Below are positions 37,435-48,095 of a stretch of 64,000 bases of DNA, piece by piece. Every line of letters starts with the position of its first letter. Position 1 is the first letter of the stretch. The translations under genes were made by a program, and so were the position numbers. The DNA is taken from positions 23,827,462 to 23,891,461 of the forward strand of contig OY804589.1 of assembly GCA_963680875.1 (NCBI GenBank), in the 5' to 3' direction. The notes under the pieces were generated by a model. The model searched no databases. It worked only from the letters and a program-made list of their open reading frames with translations, and was not told the origin of the DNA. Source of the DNA: Bathymodiolus brooksi (Eukaryota > Mollusca > Bivalvia > Mytilida > Modiolidae).

Positions 37435-37660
37435 ATGATTTGATTTATTGTGATTAACGCCACTTTCAGCAATATTTTAGCTATATCATGGTAACCAGTT
37501 TTAGTGGTGGAAGCAGCCGGAGTCCCCGGAGAGAACCACCGACCATGGACAAGCAACTGGTAAATTTTATCACTTGCGGCTGCGAGTCGTGTGCACCCTT
37601 TTTTGTAATTTACAAAGCCGGGCGCGAACCCACGCCATAGAAATGTTCTACATAAAGCTG
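37435..37660 (-). mobile_element. Second SINE subfamily sharing the 3' module
   Basis: On the reverse strand it reads a perfect box B 'gtgggttcgcgccc', then 'ggtcggtggttctctccggg', 'ttccaccactaaaactgg', 'gatatagctaaaatattgct', and 'gaaagtggcgttaatcac'. The 3' module is shared with the other SINE copies, but the middle ('gactcgcagccgcaagtg') is different, so this is a related family with its own body. Confidence 0.7.
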
Positions 37661-38030
37661 GCAACTGTGACATGTCAGAATATGGATGCAAAATAGCTAC
37701 TGTTACTAAAAATAGAAATTCTTTGAATGGCAAGAATGACGGATTCATAGCCTACATGATTGTGAGATGTTTACCATGTATTCCGTTTTTTCTATAAAAT
37801 AAGAAATTTGAAGAATTTTCCAAATATGCAAATTAGGCTGATTTTGAGGAAAAATCATTTGAAAATGTTCTCCTCTGAATTCACTGGTTAGATTAAACCA
37901 AGCATTACTAGGTTGGTCCTTGGATGTTCCCATTTAAAATTGTGTCTGACCGACCCATTCTTCATCCAAGATGGCTACTGTTACTAAAAATAGAAATTTC
38001 TTTAAATGGCATAACTGGCTAACAATGTTT
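37661..38030. repeat. Diverged dispersed repeat, related to 39450-39640
   Basis: Contains 'ttctcctctgaattcactgg', 'cccatttaaaattgtgtctg', 'aagatggctactgttactaa' and 'aaatagaaatt'. A second diverged copy at about 39450-39640 has 'ttctcctctttaatcattta', 'cctttcaaaattgtgtctga' and 'cctctgttactataaataga'. Both look like distant members of the 'ctcctctgaaacc' unit family. Ends are not defined. Confidence 0.5.
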
Positions 38031-38760
38031 TAAGCTGAGATCAACAGAAATTTAAACTGTAGCTGCATAAATAGTAAGAGATTTAATATATATTTTGTTT
38101 TTTTCTACAAAAGTTAAAATTTTGATGATTAAAAAAATATATATATGGACAAGAATTTGTTATCGGTACCTGAAAGTGTGACATCAGCAATAAAAAATAA
38201 AAGGGCAAACATTCATTAAGTTACAACCTGAAAAGATAGCAAATTCCATGTAGTTTCTGAAAATATTAGTAGTTTTTCGGCATGCTTTCTTGTATCTGTG
38301 CAGAAAGTTTCCATACTAAATTTCTAGTATGTAACTGTTGACACAATGTTTTTATAAACAACCTAGGACCATCGCTCACAAACAAATTCTTTAAAGGTTC
38401 AATAGTTGAACAAGTTGGCAGTGTTAAACTCTTTTAATTTCACTTAATTTTATCACACAAAGTTTTAACCTTTAGGCACATATGGTCTGCAAATAAAATA
38501 AAATTGTCAATGTTACAAACATATTTTTAAATACTATTTATCAATATTTCTATATGTATTTTTCAAAGTATTTATTTATTAAAACATTGCTTATTCTTTA
38601 AGTATTATTTTCAGAAACAAATACTCACTGGAACTTTCATACCATTTTGATTACTGTGACATGTTATATGTATGTAACATTGACAAAAATTTACCGACTA
38701 AGAAAAAAAAATTGTGCATTTATTTTGCATTGATTCTTTGAATTGTTCTGCTTCTTTCAG
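38031..38760. other. AT-rich spacer, no gene seen
   Basis: Nothing recognisable except that its right end (38745-38760, 'ttctgcttctttcag') looks like a strong splice acceptor for the candidate exon that follows. Confidence 0.4.
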
Positions 38761-38881
38761 TATTAATAACAAAATAAAAATACAATACAAGTCATTTGAT
38801 GAGTTTATAAGGGTGTTTTTCTGTCCATTCTGTCCATGTAACAAGAATTTGACAGAAAATTCAATAAGTTTACTCATAGCT
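38761..38881 (+). CDS. Candidate internal exon, unknown gene
   Basis: A 121-bp open segment lies directly after a pyrimidine-rich acceptor ('tgttctgcttctttcag') and directly before a strong donor ('gtaagtatt' at 38882). In the frame that spans it the peptide includes INNKIKIQYKSFDEF and a Cys-rich CPFCPC run, then NKNLTENSISLLIA. No domain was recognised. No neighbouring exons could be found and base composition is as AT-rich as the spacer, so it may be chance. The exon would begin with one base of a split codon and end on a codon boundary. Confidence 0.22.
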
Positions 38882-39903
38882 GTAAGTATTTTTTACTTGC
38901 CACTGTAGGGAAAAACTTTAAATCGCAAACTGAACCATTTAAATAACCGACTTGATTATGACATGTCCAATCATATTCTGCAAAATATATACCCCCTGGT
39001 ATCCGTTTATTGTATGTAACACTGTTTTGACGGGAATGCGTTACATACATAGTCCTTTTTTCACTGCAGTATTTAGAAAACAATAAAGCCGGCACACAAA
39101 TATCTTTATAATGCTGGAAAACTTGCATGTCTAAATGGAAGTTTGACGCATAAAAAGTCAGTTTATCAATTTAAATTTACAGAGTAAACAGACAACAAAG
39201 TAAGCAGGGTGTTAAATGTCACGCTTTGTGTTGCCAAATTTACGCCAATTGTGACATTTTGAAACTGTACAACTTAGTAAGAAAACACACCAGCATCATT
39301 TTAAATCTTTATTTATTTACAAAATTAAAATAATTTTGTAGTTAACAACATAGATATGCATAAATTCTGAAACTTTGACCTCTTTTAAGCCCAGAAAAGA
39401 TTGTTGACATGATTATTTTTTTTTATTCCCCGATATAGAATTCTTGCCCATATACATATATGCAAGTTAGGCTTTATTTTCAGAAAAGTACATTTACAAC
39501 TCTTCTCCTCTTTAATCATTTAGTCAATTCAAAACAAACCCCCAGGTAGGGATAATCATTTGTCCCCTTTCAAAATTGTGTCTGATGACCCAACTCAGCA
39601 GACCAGCATGGCCTCTGTTACTATAAATAGATCATGTAAAGCACACAGGCGACACCAGTTAAAAGTCAAATTTTCTTTCCAAATGAGCTTGAATTTGAAT
39701 TTTGGTTACCATATATTTTTAGCTGAGCTACAGTGTTAGGAACAATCTGATTTCAAAATATTTGAATTCAAATTTTGGTAAATATCCTGGAAGACTCTCA
39801 GACCTATTTTTGTTTAATAGTACATAGCAACCATACATTTGTGAAACCCGAAAAATAATCGAAGTGGCATGGACAACTTTATACGATCTTCCACATCTAA
39901 CTG
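38882..39903. other. AT-rich spacer, no gene seen
   Basis: Holds the second diverged 'aaaattgtgtctga' repeat copy at about 39450-39640. Small reverse frames at 38874-39128 and 39728-39937 lack recognised domains and are not called genes. Confidence 0.45.
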
Positions 39904-42540
39904 ATAAAATATAATCAGATAAGGCTGTATCAAGCACACCTTACCTTACTCATACTCCAAAATTGTCAAAAAACATAATCAGACAAGGCTGTATCAAGCA
40001 CACCTTACCTTAGTCATACTCCAAAATTGTCAAAAAATATAATCAGATAAGGCTGTATCAAGCACACCTTACCTTAGTCATACTCCAAAATTGTCAAAAA
40101 ATATAATCAGATAAGGCTGTATCAAGCACACCTTACCTTAGTCATACTCCAAAATTGTCAAAAAATATAATCAGATAAGGCTGTATCAAGCACACCTTAC
40201 CTTAGTCATACTCCAAAATTGTCAAAAAATATAATCAGATAAGGCTGTATCAAGCACACCTTACCTTACTCATACTCCAAAATTGTCAAAAAATATAATC
40301 AGATAAGGCTGTATCAAGCACACCTTACCTTAGTCATACTCCAAAATTGTCAAAAAACATAATCAGACAAGGCTGTATCAAGCACACCTTATCTAAGTCA
40401 TACTCCAAAATTGTCAAAAAATATAATCAGATAAGGCTGTATCAAGCACACCTTACCTTACTCATACTCCAAAATTGTCAAAAAATATAATCAGATAAGG
40501 CTGTATCAAGCACACCTTACCTTAGTCATACTCCAAAATTGTCAAAAAACATAATCAGACAAGGCTGTATCAAGCACACCTTATCTAAGTCATACTCCAA
40601 AATTGTCAAAAAATATAATCAGATAAGGCTGTATCAAGCACACCTTACCTTAGTCATACTCCAAAATTGTCAAAAAACATAATCAGATAAGGCTGTATCA
40701 AGCACACCTTACCTTAGTCATACTCCAAAATTGTCAAAAAATATAATCAGATAAGGCTGTAGCAAGCACACCTTATCTTAGTCATACTCCAAAATTGTCA
40801 AAAAACATAATCAGACAAGGCTGTATCGAGCACACCTTACCTTAGTCATACTCCAAAATTGTCAAAAAACATAATCAGATAAGGCTGTATCAAGCACACC
40901 TTACCTTAGTCATACTCCAAAATTGTCAAAAAACATAATCAGACAAGGCTGTATCAAGCACACCTTATCTAAGTCATACTCCAAAATTGTCAAAAAATAT
41001 AATCAGATAAGGCTGTATCAAGCACACCTTACCTTAGTCATACTCCAAAATTGTCAAAAAACATAATCAGATAAGGCTGTATCAAGCACACCTTACCTTA
41101 GTCATACTCCAAAATTGTCAAAAAATATAATCAGATAAGGCTGTATCAAGCACACCTTATCTTAGTCATACTCCAAAATTGTCAAAAAATATAATCAGAT
41201 AAGGCTGTATCAAGCACACCTTATCTTAGTCATACTCCAAAATTGTCAAAAAATATAATCAGATAAGGCTGTATCAAGCACACCTTACCTTAGTCATACT
41301 CCAAAATTGTCAAAAAATATAATCAGATAAGGCTGTATCAAGCACACCTTACCTTAGTCATACTCCAAAATTGTCAAAAAACATAATCAGATAAGGCTGT
41401 ATCAAGCACACCTTACCTTAGTCATACTCCAAAATTGTCAAAAAATGTAATCAGATAAGGCTGTATCAAGCACACCTTATCTTAGTCATACTCCAAAATT
41501 GTCAAAAAACATAATCAGATAAGGCTGTATCAAGCACACCTTACCTTAGTCATACTCCAAAATTGTCAAAAAACATAATCAGACAAGGCTGTATCAAGCA
41601 CACCTTACCTTAGTCATGCTCCAAAATTGTCAGAGAACATAATCAGACAAGGCTGTATCATTACTATCAAGCACACCTTACCTTACTCATACTCCAAAAT
41701 TGTCAAAAAATATAATCAGATAAGGCTGTATCAAGCACACCTTACCTTAGTCATACTCCAAAATTGTCAAAAAACATAATCAGACAAGGCTGTATCAAGC
41801 ACACCTTACCTTACTCATACTCCAAAATTGTCAAAAAACATAATCAGACAAGGCTGTATCAAGCACACCTTACCTTACTCATACTCCAAAATTGTCAAAT
41901 AATATAATCAGATAAGGCTGTATCAAGCACACCTTACCTTACTCATACTCCAAAATTGTCAAAAAACATAATCAGACAAGGCTGTATCAAGCACACCTTA
42001 CCTTACTCATACTCCAAAATTGTCAAAAAACATAATCAGACAAGGCTGTATCAAGCGCACCTTACCTTACTCATACTCCAAAATTGTCAAAAAATATTAT
42101 CAGATAAGGCTGTATCGAGCACACCTTACCTTAGTCATACTCCAAAATTGTCAAAAAAACATAATCAGACAAGGCTGTATCAAGCACACCTTACCTTACT
42201 CATACTCCAAAATTGTCAAAAAATATAATCAGATAAGGCTGTATCAAGCACACCTTACCTTACTCATACTCCAAAATTGTCAAAAAATATAATCAGATAA
42301 GGCTGTATCAAGCACACCTTACCTTAGTCATACTCCAAAATTGTCAAAAAACATAATCAGACAAGGCTGTATCAAGCACACCTTACCTTAGTCATACTCC
42401 AAAATTGTCAAAAAATATAATCAGATAAGGCTGTATCAAGCACACCTTACCTTAGTCATACTCCAAAATTGTCAAAAAACATAATCAGACAAGGCTGTAT
42501 CAAGCACACCTTACCTTACTCGTACTCCAAAATTGTCAAA
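39904..42540. repeat. 64-bp satellite array, about 41 units
   Basis: Unit words in order are 'gataaggctgtatcaagcac', 'accttaccttagtcatactc', 'caaaattgtcaaaaaa' and 'tataatca'. Units are very uniform in length. Variable sites are 'tataatca'/'cataatca', 'gataagg'/'gacaagg', 'cttagtc'/'cttactc' and 'cttacc'/'cttatc'. One unit near 41660 has a small insertion ('attactatc'). Apparent 90-codon frames around 41956-42292 are by-products. Confidence 0.96.
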
Positions 42541-42617
42541 TCAGAACTTTTGATATATTGAGTAAATTATTCTCTGATTAGCTGTTATTTGAGTAAGAGT
42601 ACAACAATCTTACTCAA

Positions 42618-43296
42618 CAGTTGTATGACTACAATCCCTGTATATAGACAGGAGTTGTATGACTACAATCCCTGGATATAGACAGGAGTTTTATAACTAC
42701 AATCCCTGGATATAGACAGGAGTTTTATAACTACAATCCCTGGATATAGACAGGAGTTTTATGACTACAATCCCTGGATATAGACAGGAGTTTTATGACT
42801 ACAATCCCTGTATATAGATAGGAGTTTTATGACTACAATCCCTGTATATAGATAGGAGTCTTATGACTACAATCCCTGGATATAGACAGGAGTTTTATGA
42901 CTACAATCCCTGGATATAGACAGGAGTTTTATGACTACAATCCCTGTATATAGACAGGAGTTTTATGACTACAATCCCTGGATATAGACAGGAGTTTTAT
43001 GACTACCATCCCTGGATATAGACAGTAGTTTTATGACTACAATCCCTGGATATAGACAGGAGTCTTATGACTACAATCCCTGGATATAGACAGGAGTTTT
43101 ATGACTACAATCCCTGGATATAGACAGGAGTTTTATGACTACAATCCCTGGATATAGACAGGAGTTTTATGACTACAATCCCTGGATATAGACAGGAGTT
43201 TTATGACTACAATCCCTGGATATAGACAGGAATTTTATGACTACAATCCCTGGATATAGACAGGAGTTTTATGACTACCATCCCTGGATATAGACA
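42618..43296. repeat. 34-bp minisatellite, 20 units
   Basis: Unit words are 'gagttttatgactacaatcc' followed by 'ctggatatagacag'. Single-site variants ('ctgtata', 'gtcttatg', 'taccatcc') are scattered. It starts only about 80 bp after the 64-bp array ends, yet the two units share no obvious sequence. Confidence 0.94.
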
Positions 43297-43519
43297 TAGA
43301 TATGAGATTTATGTTGAACTGTGACTATTAAAATCAAGATTTTGTTTGATCTCTCAATTTCAAAGTCAGCAATTTGACCCCAGGCAACAAAACCATTTTG
43401 TATAGCGAGTCTATCGATCACACCCTCCCACCTGAAAAATCATGGCTACTGGCCTGCTGTGGCTGTAATGCATACAGCTATATATATATATAGAAGTCTA
43501 GAAGGTTGTGCAACGATAC
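43297..43519. other. Short spacer with AT dinucleotide run
   Basis: Contains a short (TA)n run at about 43480-43491. No gene was recognised. Confidence 0.4.
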
Positions 43520-43529
43520 CGATAAAGAT

Positions 43530-43596
43530 GTTACAAAAAATATATTGACAAAATTTTCGATCAACAAATGACCTTCCTCAGTGTCTATCAAAGTTA
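43530..43596 (-). ncRNA. Hammerhead-like motif of a Penelope-type element
   Basis: On the reverse strand the order is GACA, CTGAGGA, A, GGTCA-loop-TGATC, GAAA, ATTT, TGTC. CTGANGA and GAAA are the hammerhead core. GACA/TGTC would form stem I and GGTCA/TGATC stem II, with a minimal stem III (A-AT-T). Penelope-like retroelements are known to carry such minimal type I hammerheads. One extra A sits between the core and stem II, so activity is uncertain. No reverse transcriptase was found nearby. Confidence 0.45.
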
Positions 43597-43604
43597 GACT
43601 AAGT

Positions 43605-43958
43605 TTGTAAAGATTAGATGGTATAATTACAACTCACTATAAATAGTCAGATGACAAAGTGTGACGTATTAAAAATCTTTAACTCCCTCATTTCACTGTA
43701 AAGATATGATGGTATAATTGTCACCTGGTAAAGTGTGACGCATTTGAGAATGCTAAGGATAATCGTTAATAAAACGTGGTGAGCACAAATCCTTAACTTT
43801 GCTGCAGTGTATCAATGGTATGAGTTCAAATCCCGTCGAGCCTCGAGGGAAGAACAAAAATTTGACAGCTCTAAAATCTAATTCTAACACTGTTTGGTTT
43901 AATTTTCAGACGTATACATTTTCTCATTGTTTTCATATTGTTTATAAATTAGTGTACA
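43605..43958. other. Spacer with pol III box-B-like sequence
   Basis: 'agttcaaatcccg' at about 43821 matches the tRNA/SINE box B pattern, but no cloverleaf can be drawn and no box A is convincing. The frame starting at 43799 spans the edge of the adjacent MITE and is not accepted. Confidence 0.4.
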
Positions 43959-43960
43959 TA

Positions 43961-44895
43961 CAGTTAACTCTCATTGTCTCGAACTCGGTTGACTCAAATT
44001 TCTGGTTGAGTCAAATTTTTATCGAAGTCCCGAACTTCGTTGTGTATAAATATATATAATTTGACTCCTGTTGAGTCGAATTCGGATGAGTCGAAATTTC
44101 GGTTGTCTCGAATAAAAGTTTTGGTCCAGAGATGTAGAAAGCCATATTATTTACATTCGTTAAGTCGAATTTACCTGTCAAAACATGTGTATTACCTTGG
44201 GATTAAGATCGGATCACAGGTGAAATATCCGATCATTGACTTTGACATTTTTACCTTAGGCTATTTCACATGTTTATTTCACAATCTGTCAAATTAATTA
44301 GTGATAATATTTGAATTGGCTTGGTATTATGACACAGGTTAGATGTGTACAATCAAAAATTATCGATTCATTAAATAAGTGCGCTTGGGTCGGCATACAT
44401 CAATGATTATGAAAAGTACACAAAGGAAGCGTTTTATCTATTGAATTATTTGTCGGAAATTAATTTTGATTAAAGAAGAATAGTTTTCTTCTACACTTTA
44501 TTGAATAATAAAAACACAATTTATTGTAAATAAACAGTATTGCACAAAGAAAAATACGTCATGATGGGTGAAGTTTAATGACAATGCAACAGCTGAAAAA
44601 CATAAACAAAACAGATAAACATATTCATTCACACAAAAAAAGATATCTAGAAGTTATCAGTCGATTCAAAGAATTTAACAGAGAGAAAAAAACAGCAACA
44701 AAAACATTGAATATGTTTAAAATTGTTCCGAGAATAGGGACATGCGATGCTGGTTTTACCTCTTCAAAATTTCACTGGAGTTGTCTCCCTTTTGTGGTTA
44801 AGCAAACTACACTTCCGGTATTTTCGTAGCTCCTCTTGAGTTGACTCAAATTTTTCCCATGGGCCCATCGAATTCGAGATAATGAGAGTCAACTG
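43961..44895. mobile_element. pogo/Tigger-like MITE, 935 bp, TA duplication
   Basis: The left end reads CAGTTAACTCTCATTGTCTC; the reverse complement of the right end reads CAGTTGACTCTCATTATCTC, with 3 mismatches over 26 bp. TA flanks both sides (43959-43960 and 44896-44897). Subterminal 'gttgagtcgaattcg' and 'gttgactcaaatt' words repeat in both orientations. The CAGT start and TA target are typical of pogo/Tigger elements of the Tc1/mariner group. Two small internal frames (44040-44297 and 44578-44829) show no DDE transposase motif, so it appears non-autonomous. Confidence 0.85.
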
Positions 44896-44986
44896 TATAT
44901 ATTTGAATAATATAAAGTTCAAGATTATGATTTTTACGTCACGATAACTGATGGTCACGTGACAATCTGATCTTCAGATCAGATTA

Positions 44987-45030
44987 GACGCTGATGAAGC
45001 TTGTCGGTCAAGCGAAATATCTGTCAATTT
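44987..45030 (+). ncRNA. Hammerhead-like motif of a Penelope-type element
   Basis: The order is GACG, CTGATGA (44991-44997), A, GCTTG-loop-CAAGC, GAAA (45014-45017), TATC, TGTC. The conserved core CTGATGA...GAAA is complete. Stem II is five perfect pairs; stem I pairs GACG with TGTC (one G-U); stem III is minimal. The architecture is the same as the reverse-strand motif at 43530-43596. Both carry one extra A before stem II. It is probably the terminal part of a decayed Penelope-like retroelement. Confidence 0.5.
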
Positions 45031-45284
45031 GATTATAATTATAGTCTTTTTGTAGACTTATAGTTATTTTTGTTATATTTTAACATCTTTTTTGATGTTG
45101 TTGTGCTGCATTTTAGACGTTTATATATATATATATGTAAACTTTTATTTCATACAGAATCAAATTGGTTGCTGTGGTCACCTATTCCTTTGCATTAGCG
45201 GTAATCCCCTCCACATTCAACACCTATTTGATAATCAATATTGGAAACCACCTGGATCTGTCGCATCAGTCAATCAAGTTTTTG
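45031..45284. other. Spacer; weak exon-like segment
   Basis: After 'ttttatttcatacag' (ending about 45160) an open segment reads NQIGCCGHLFLC and on through NQYWKPPGSVASVNQ in the frame of the 100-codon region 45092-45394. No good donor follows at its end and no domain was recognised, so this is recorded only as a weak possibility. Confidence 0.2.
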
Positions 45285-45545
45285 AGAAAATTTCATTCAG
45301 CTTTAATAGTAATGTAATTCTCAGTAGTTTCGCTTTTTTTCCCTTATATAATTCTCCTCAATGGCAGCTTTTAGAAAATTTCATTCAGCTTTAGTACATA
45401 ATATGATTGTCACGAGTTTCGTCTTTTTTCCCTAATATAATCTCCTCGATCGTAAAGTTTTTAGAAAATTTCATTCAGCTTTAATACGTAATTCAGATTC
45501 TCAGGAGTCTCGCTTTTCCCCCCTAATATAATCTCCTCGATGGCG
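45285..45545. repeat. Three copies of an 88-90-bp direct repeat
   Basis: 'agaaaatttcattcagcttt' begins copies at about 45285, 45373 and 45463. Each continues with 'cttttttccc', 'taatataatctcctcgat' or a close variant. Divergence between copies is moderate. Confidence 0.85.
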
Positions 45546-46005
45546 CTAGTTACTTAATTAGTATAAAAGAAGAAGATTAAGAATTAACGATAACTTAAAA
45601 AATATCCCCTAATTAAATTGTGTAATTTCTCCTATAGATATGCTGCCAAACTTTTGTGTCTAATTATCCAAATGTTTTTTCCAGTAATACTTGACAATTC
45701 TGTCAAACTGTTACCATGGGAATATGTAGAAACACCTGGATATCAGGTACCTCCCACTATTCTCTATGATATATAGGTGTGCTGTATTGGTATTATTGAG
45801 TCGTTTACCGGAAAGCAACCATGTAACATCGTGCCAGGTTCTTTATTTATTTATTTAAATGTATTGCTTGCTTGCTTTCATCATCAAACGGGAGAAAGAG
45901 AAAGATGCAATTTGACTTCTGAGAAATTACAGGTAAGGATTGTAATTAAAAAATTGATGTTAATAATTTATTATTTTTAGGTGAATATTCGTTAAAAATT
46001 CTTTA
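45546..46005. other. AT-rich spacer, no gene seen
   Basis: A strong donor-like 'ttacaggtaagg' occurs at about 45928-45939 at the end of an open stretch (45777 onward, ending TGERERCNLTSEKLQ). No upstream acceptor or start context supports an exon, so it is not called. Confidence 0.35.
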
Positions 46006-46700
46006 AAAATTGAAGAAAAGGTTTATGTAACCAGATAAAAATGTTTGTTAGATGAAAAAAAAAAGAAAATCTGACCATTATTATTTCCAAATATGAATTA
46101 TCTGGAAATGAAAAAAAAAATTGATTGAAGAAAAAGGTTTAACAAGGTAAAAATATTTGTTTGACGAAAAAAAGAAAATCTGACTATTGTTATTTCCAAA
46201 TATGAATTACTTGAAGTGAGAAAAATAACATAGAAATTCTGATGTTAATTAAAACATTATATTAGCTTTCCCGTTTCCATTTTCAAACAAAAATTGTTTG
46301 GTCAACGTAAGACATCCAATTGTGTGTCGTTAGATAATTGATTTATGAAATTGAATTTTCTTCGAAGGACAGAGAAATAATTAACTTAAGGACAGACAAA
46401 TAATTAACATAGAATCTTACGATTTATTATAAGAGAGATGTAATTTGATAAATGAATTTCTTGGAAATTTATCGGCTCTTACTGGTCATTATTTTTCTCT
46501 CTCGACTCTTTGATTCCAGAATTTCAATATTGCTTCAAATGATACGAAAAGGGCACATTACATGTATACCTACTGATTTATCAGCTCTTACTGACCGTTA
46601 TTTTTCCCTCTCGACTCTTTGATTCCAGAATTTCAAAATTGCTTTAATTGATACACAAAAGGGCACATTACAAGTATATTTTATATACCTAGACTGATGC
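46006..46700. repeat. Two short tandem duplications
   Basis: The first pair has 'tgaagaaaaggttta' at 46011 and 'tgaagaaaaaggttta' at 46126, 115 bp apart, each followed by 'tatttccaaatatgaatta'. The second pair has 'tcggctcttactggtcatta' near 46472 and 'tcagctcttactgaccgtta' near 46580, about 110 bp apart, each followed by 'ctcgactctttgattccaga'. Both are two-copy, moderately diverged duplications. Confidence 0.8.
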
Positions 46701-46892
46701 TTATGTATGATTTGTATATATATATCCAAATTAACAATATTCAGTCAATTCTTTTACAATATATGTTTATTTTACAAATTTACGCAGCAGATGCAATTTT
46801 ACATTTTTTAAAATAAGTCAATTCATGATACCACTTTTTATTGAAGTGCCTGTACCAATTTTAAGCCTGGAGTGTAAGCAATTATGTATATA

Positions 46893-47386
46893 CAGTACAT
46901 TGTATGTGGCCAAAAGTATTGGCACATGTAAAAATAATCACTATATAATCAACCAAAACCATATTTTTTCAAAAAAATATTTTGAAGTCATTTCTGGATA
47001 GATTTTAACAAATTTTACACCAAAACATTTGGAATTGTCCATATTTTGATTGTTTATTTACTCATTATGTTGTTATGAGTGATTTTTATTTGTACATAAT
47101 TTAAACACAACAAATAAAAAATGACTTTGATTTTCCTATATATTTCAACTAAACATAAATCCTAAAAATTAACAAACATGTTTAAATTATGTACAAATAA
47201 AAACCACTCATATAAACATAATGAGCAAATAAACAAACAAAATATAGATAATTCCGAATGTCTTGGTGTAAAATTTGTTAAAATCTATCCAGAAATGATT
47301 TCACAATAATTTTTTGAAAAAATATGGTTTTGATTGATTATATAGGTTTTTTTTTTACATACGCCAATACTTTTGGCCACACACTG
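46893..47386. mobile_element. Tc1/mariner-like foldback MITE, 494 bp
   Basis: The right end, reverse-complemented, reads CAGTGTGTGGCCAAAAGTAT. The left end is CAGT, then an 8-bp insertion, then TGTGGCCAAAAGTATTGG. The two arms match for about 220 bp each ('tttctggatagattttaaca' and 'tttgtacataatttaaaca' occur in both arms in inverted orientation), leaving a short centre. TA flanks both sides (46891-46892 and 47387-47388). 'GTGGCCAAAAGTATTGGC' is a common Tc1-like terminus. No transposase is encoded. Confidence 0.9.
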
Positions 47387-47550
47387 TATATAGGGTACCA
47401 ATTTTTGTCTCAGTTTCTACGATTTTCCAATTGGAATTTAGAATGATTTTGACAGTGTGATATTTTTGCTCATTTTATTTGTATAGTAAAAATATAGACT
47501 TGTGTTAATTAATATTATTACTTTCAGTTTTGTTCCTTTTAATTTGTTGA

Positions 47551-47612
47551 TTTATTGATTTGTGTTTAATACCAACTTTAGCAATATTTCAGCTATATCG
47601 TGGCGTGAACTA
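47551..47612 (-). mobile_element. SINE 3' fragment
   Basis: Reads 'gtgtttaataccaacttta' and 'caatatttcagctatatcg', the reverse complement of the common SINE 3' module. Head and middle are absent. Confidence 0.6.
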
Positions 47613-47749
47613 ATTAAATTGTTGATATCATTTGATAGTTTTAAAATGGGTAACATCTTACCTCACATTGCCTTGTTTTAATTTAATGTATTTATACACC
47701 ATGCCCCAGTGTGGCTGAAATATTCCCAAAGGGTGGTGTTAATCTAAAA

Positions 47750-47917
47750 ATGATAGATACAATATTATGTGATCAAGTTTGTCAGTGACTTGCGACTGGT
47801 CGATGGTTTTCTCTGGGTACTCCGGTTTCCTCCATCGATATAACTGACCGCCACGATATAGCTGAAATATTATTGAAAGTGGCATTAAACACCATATCCC
47901 CCTAACCCTTACCCTTA
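47750..47917 (+). mobile_element. SINE, 5'-truncated copy
   Basis: Begins within the middle module ('gatacaatattatgtgatca'), continues 'gtcagtgacttgcgactgg' and 'tctctgggtactccggttt', then 'gatatagctgaaatattat' and 'gcattaaacaccatat'. The tail is 'cctaacccttaccctt'. The 66-codon reverse frame over it is incidental. Confidence 0.75.
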
Positions 47918-48095
47918 TCAGTTCAGACTTCAGATTCACTGAGATAGTAACATGTTACTACATAGTCCCCCTCTAGGGGAGGCCACTCCTTCTATAATGC
48001 CATTTTATTCATTGGAAAAGGGATGGCCTTAAAAATGGAGAACTATTATACATATCCTTCAATTCTACTGCTACAAAATAATTTTTTTTACAGTG

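Noticed and set aside
37344..37748. 134-codon reverse-strand frame.
   Set aside because: Most of it overlaps a reverse-oriented SINE (37435-37660), so its length reflects the repeat and not a gene.
39904..42540. CRISPR-like array (regular repeats).
   Set aside because: There are no unique spacers; the whole 64-bp unit is repeated, and the genome is eukaryotic.
43815..43850. tRNA gene around 'agttcaaatcccg'.
   Set aside because: Only a box-B-like arm is present; no acceptor stem, anticodon arm or convincing box A. A SINE or tRNA-derived remnant is more likely.
45092..45394. 100-codon frame as a gene.
   Set aside because: Its right third is the first copy of the 88-90-bp direct repeat, and no donor or domain supports it; only the NQIGCCG segment is kept as a weak hint.
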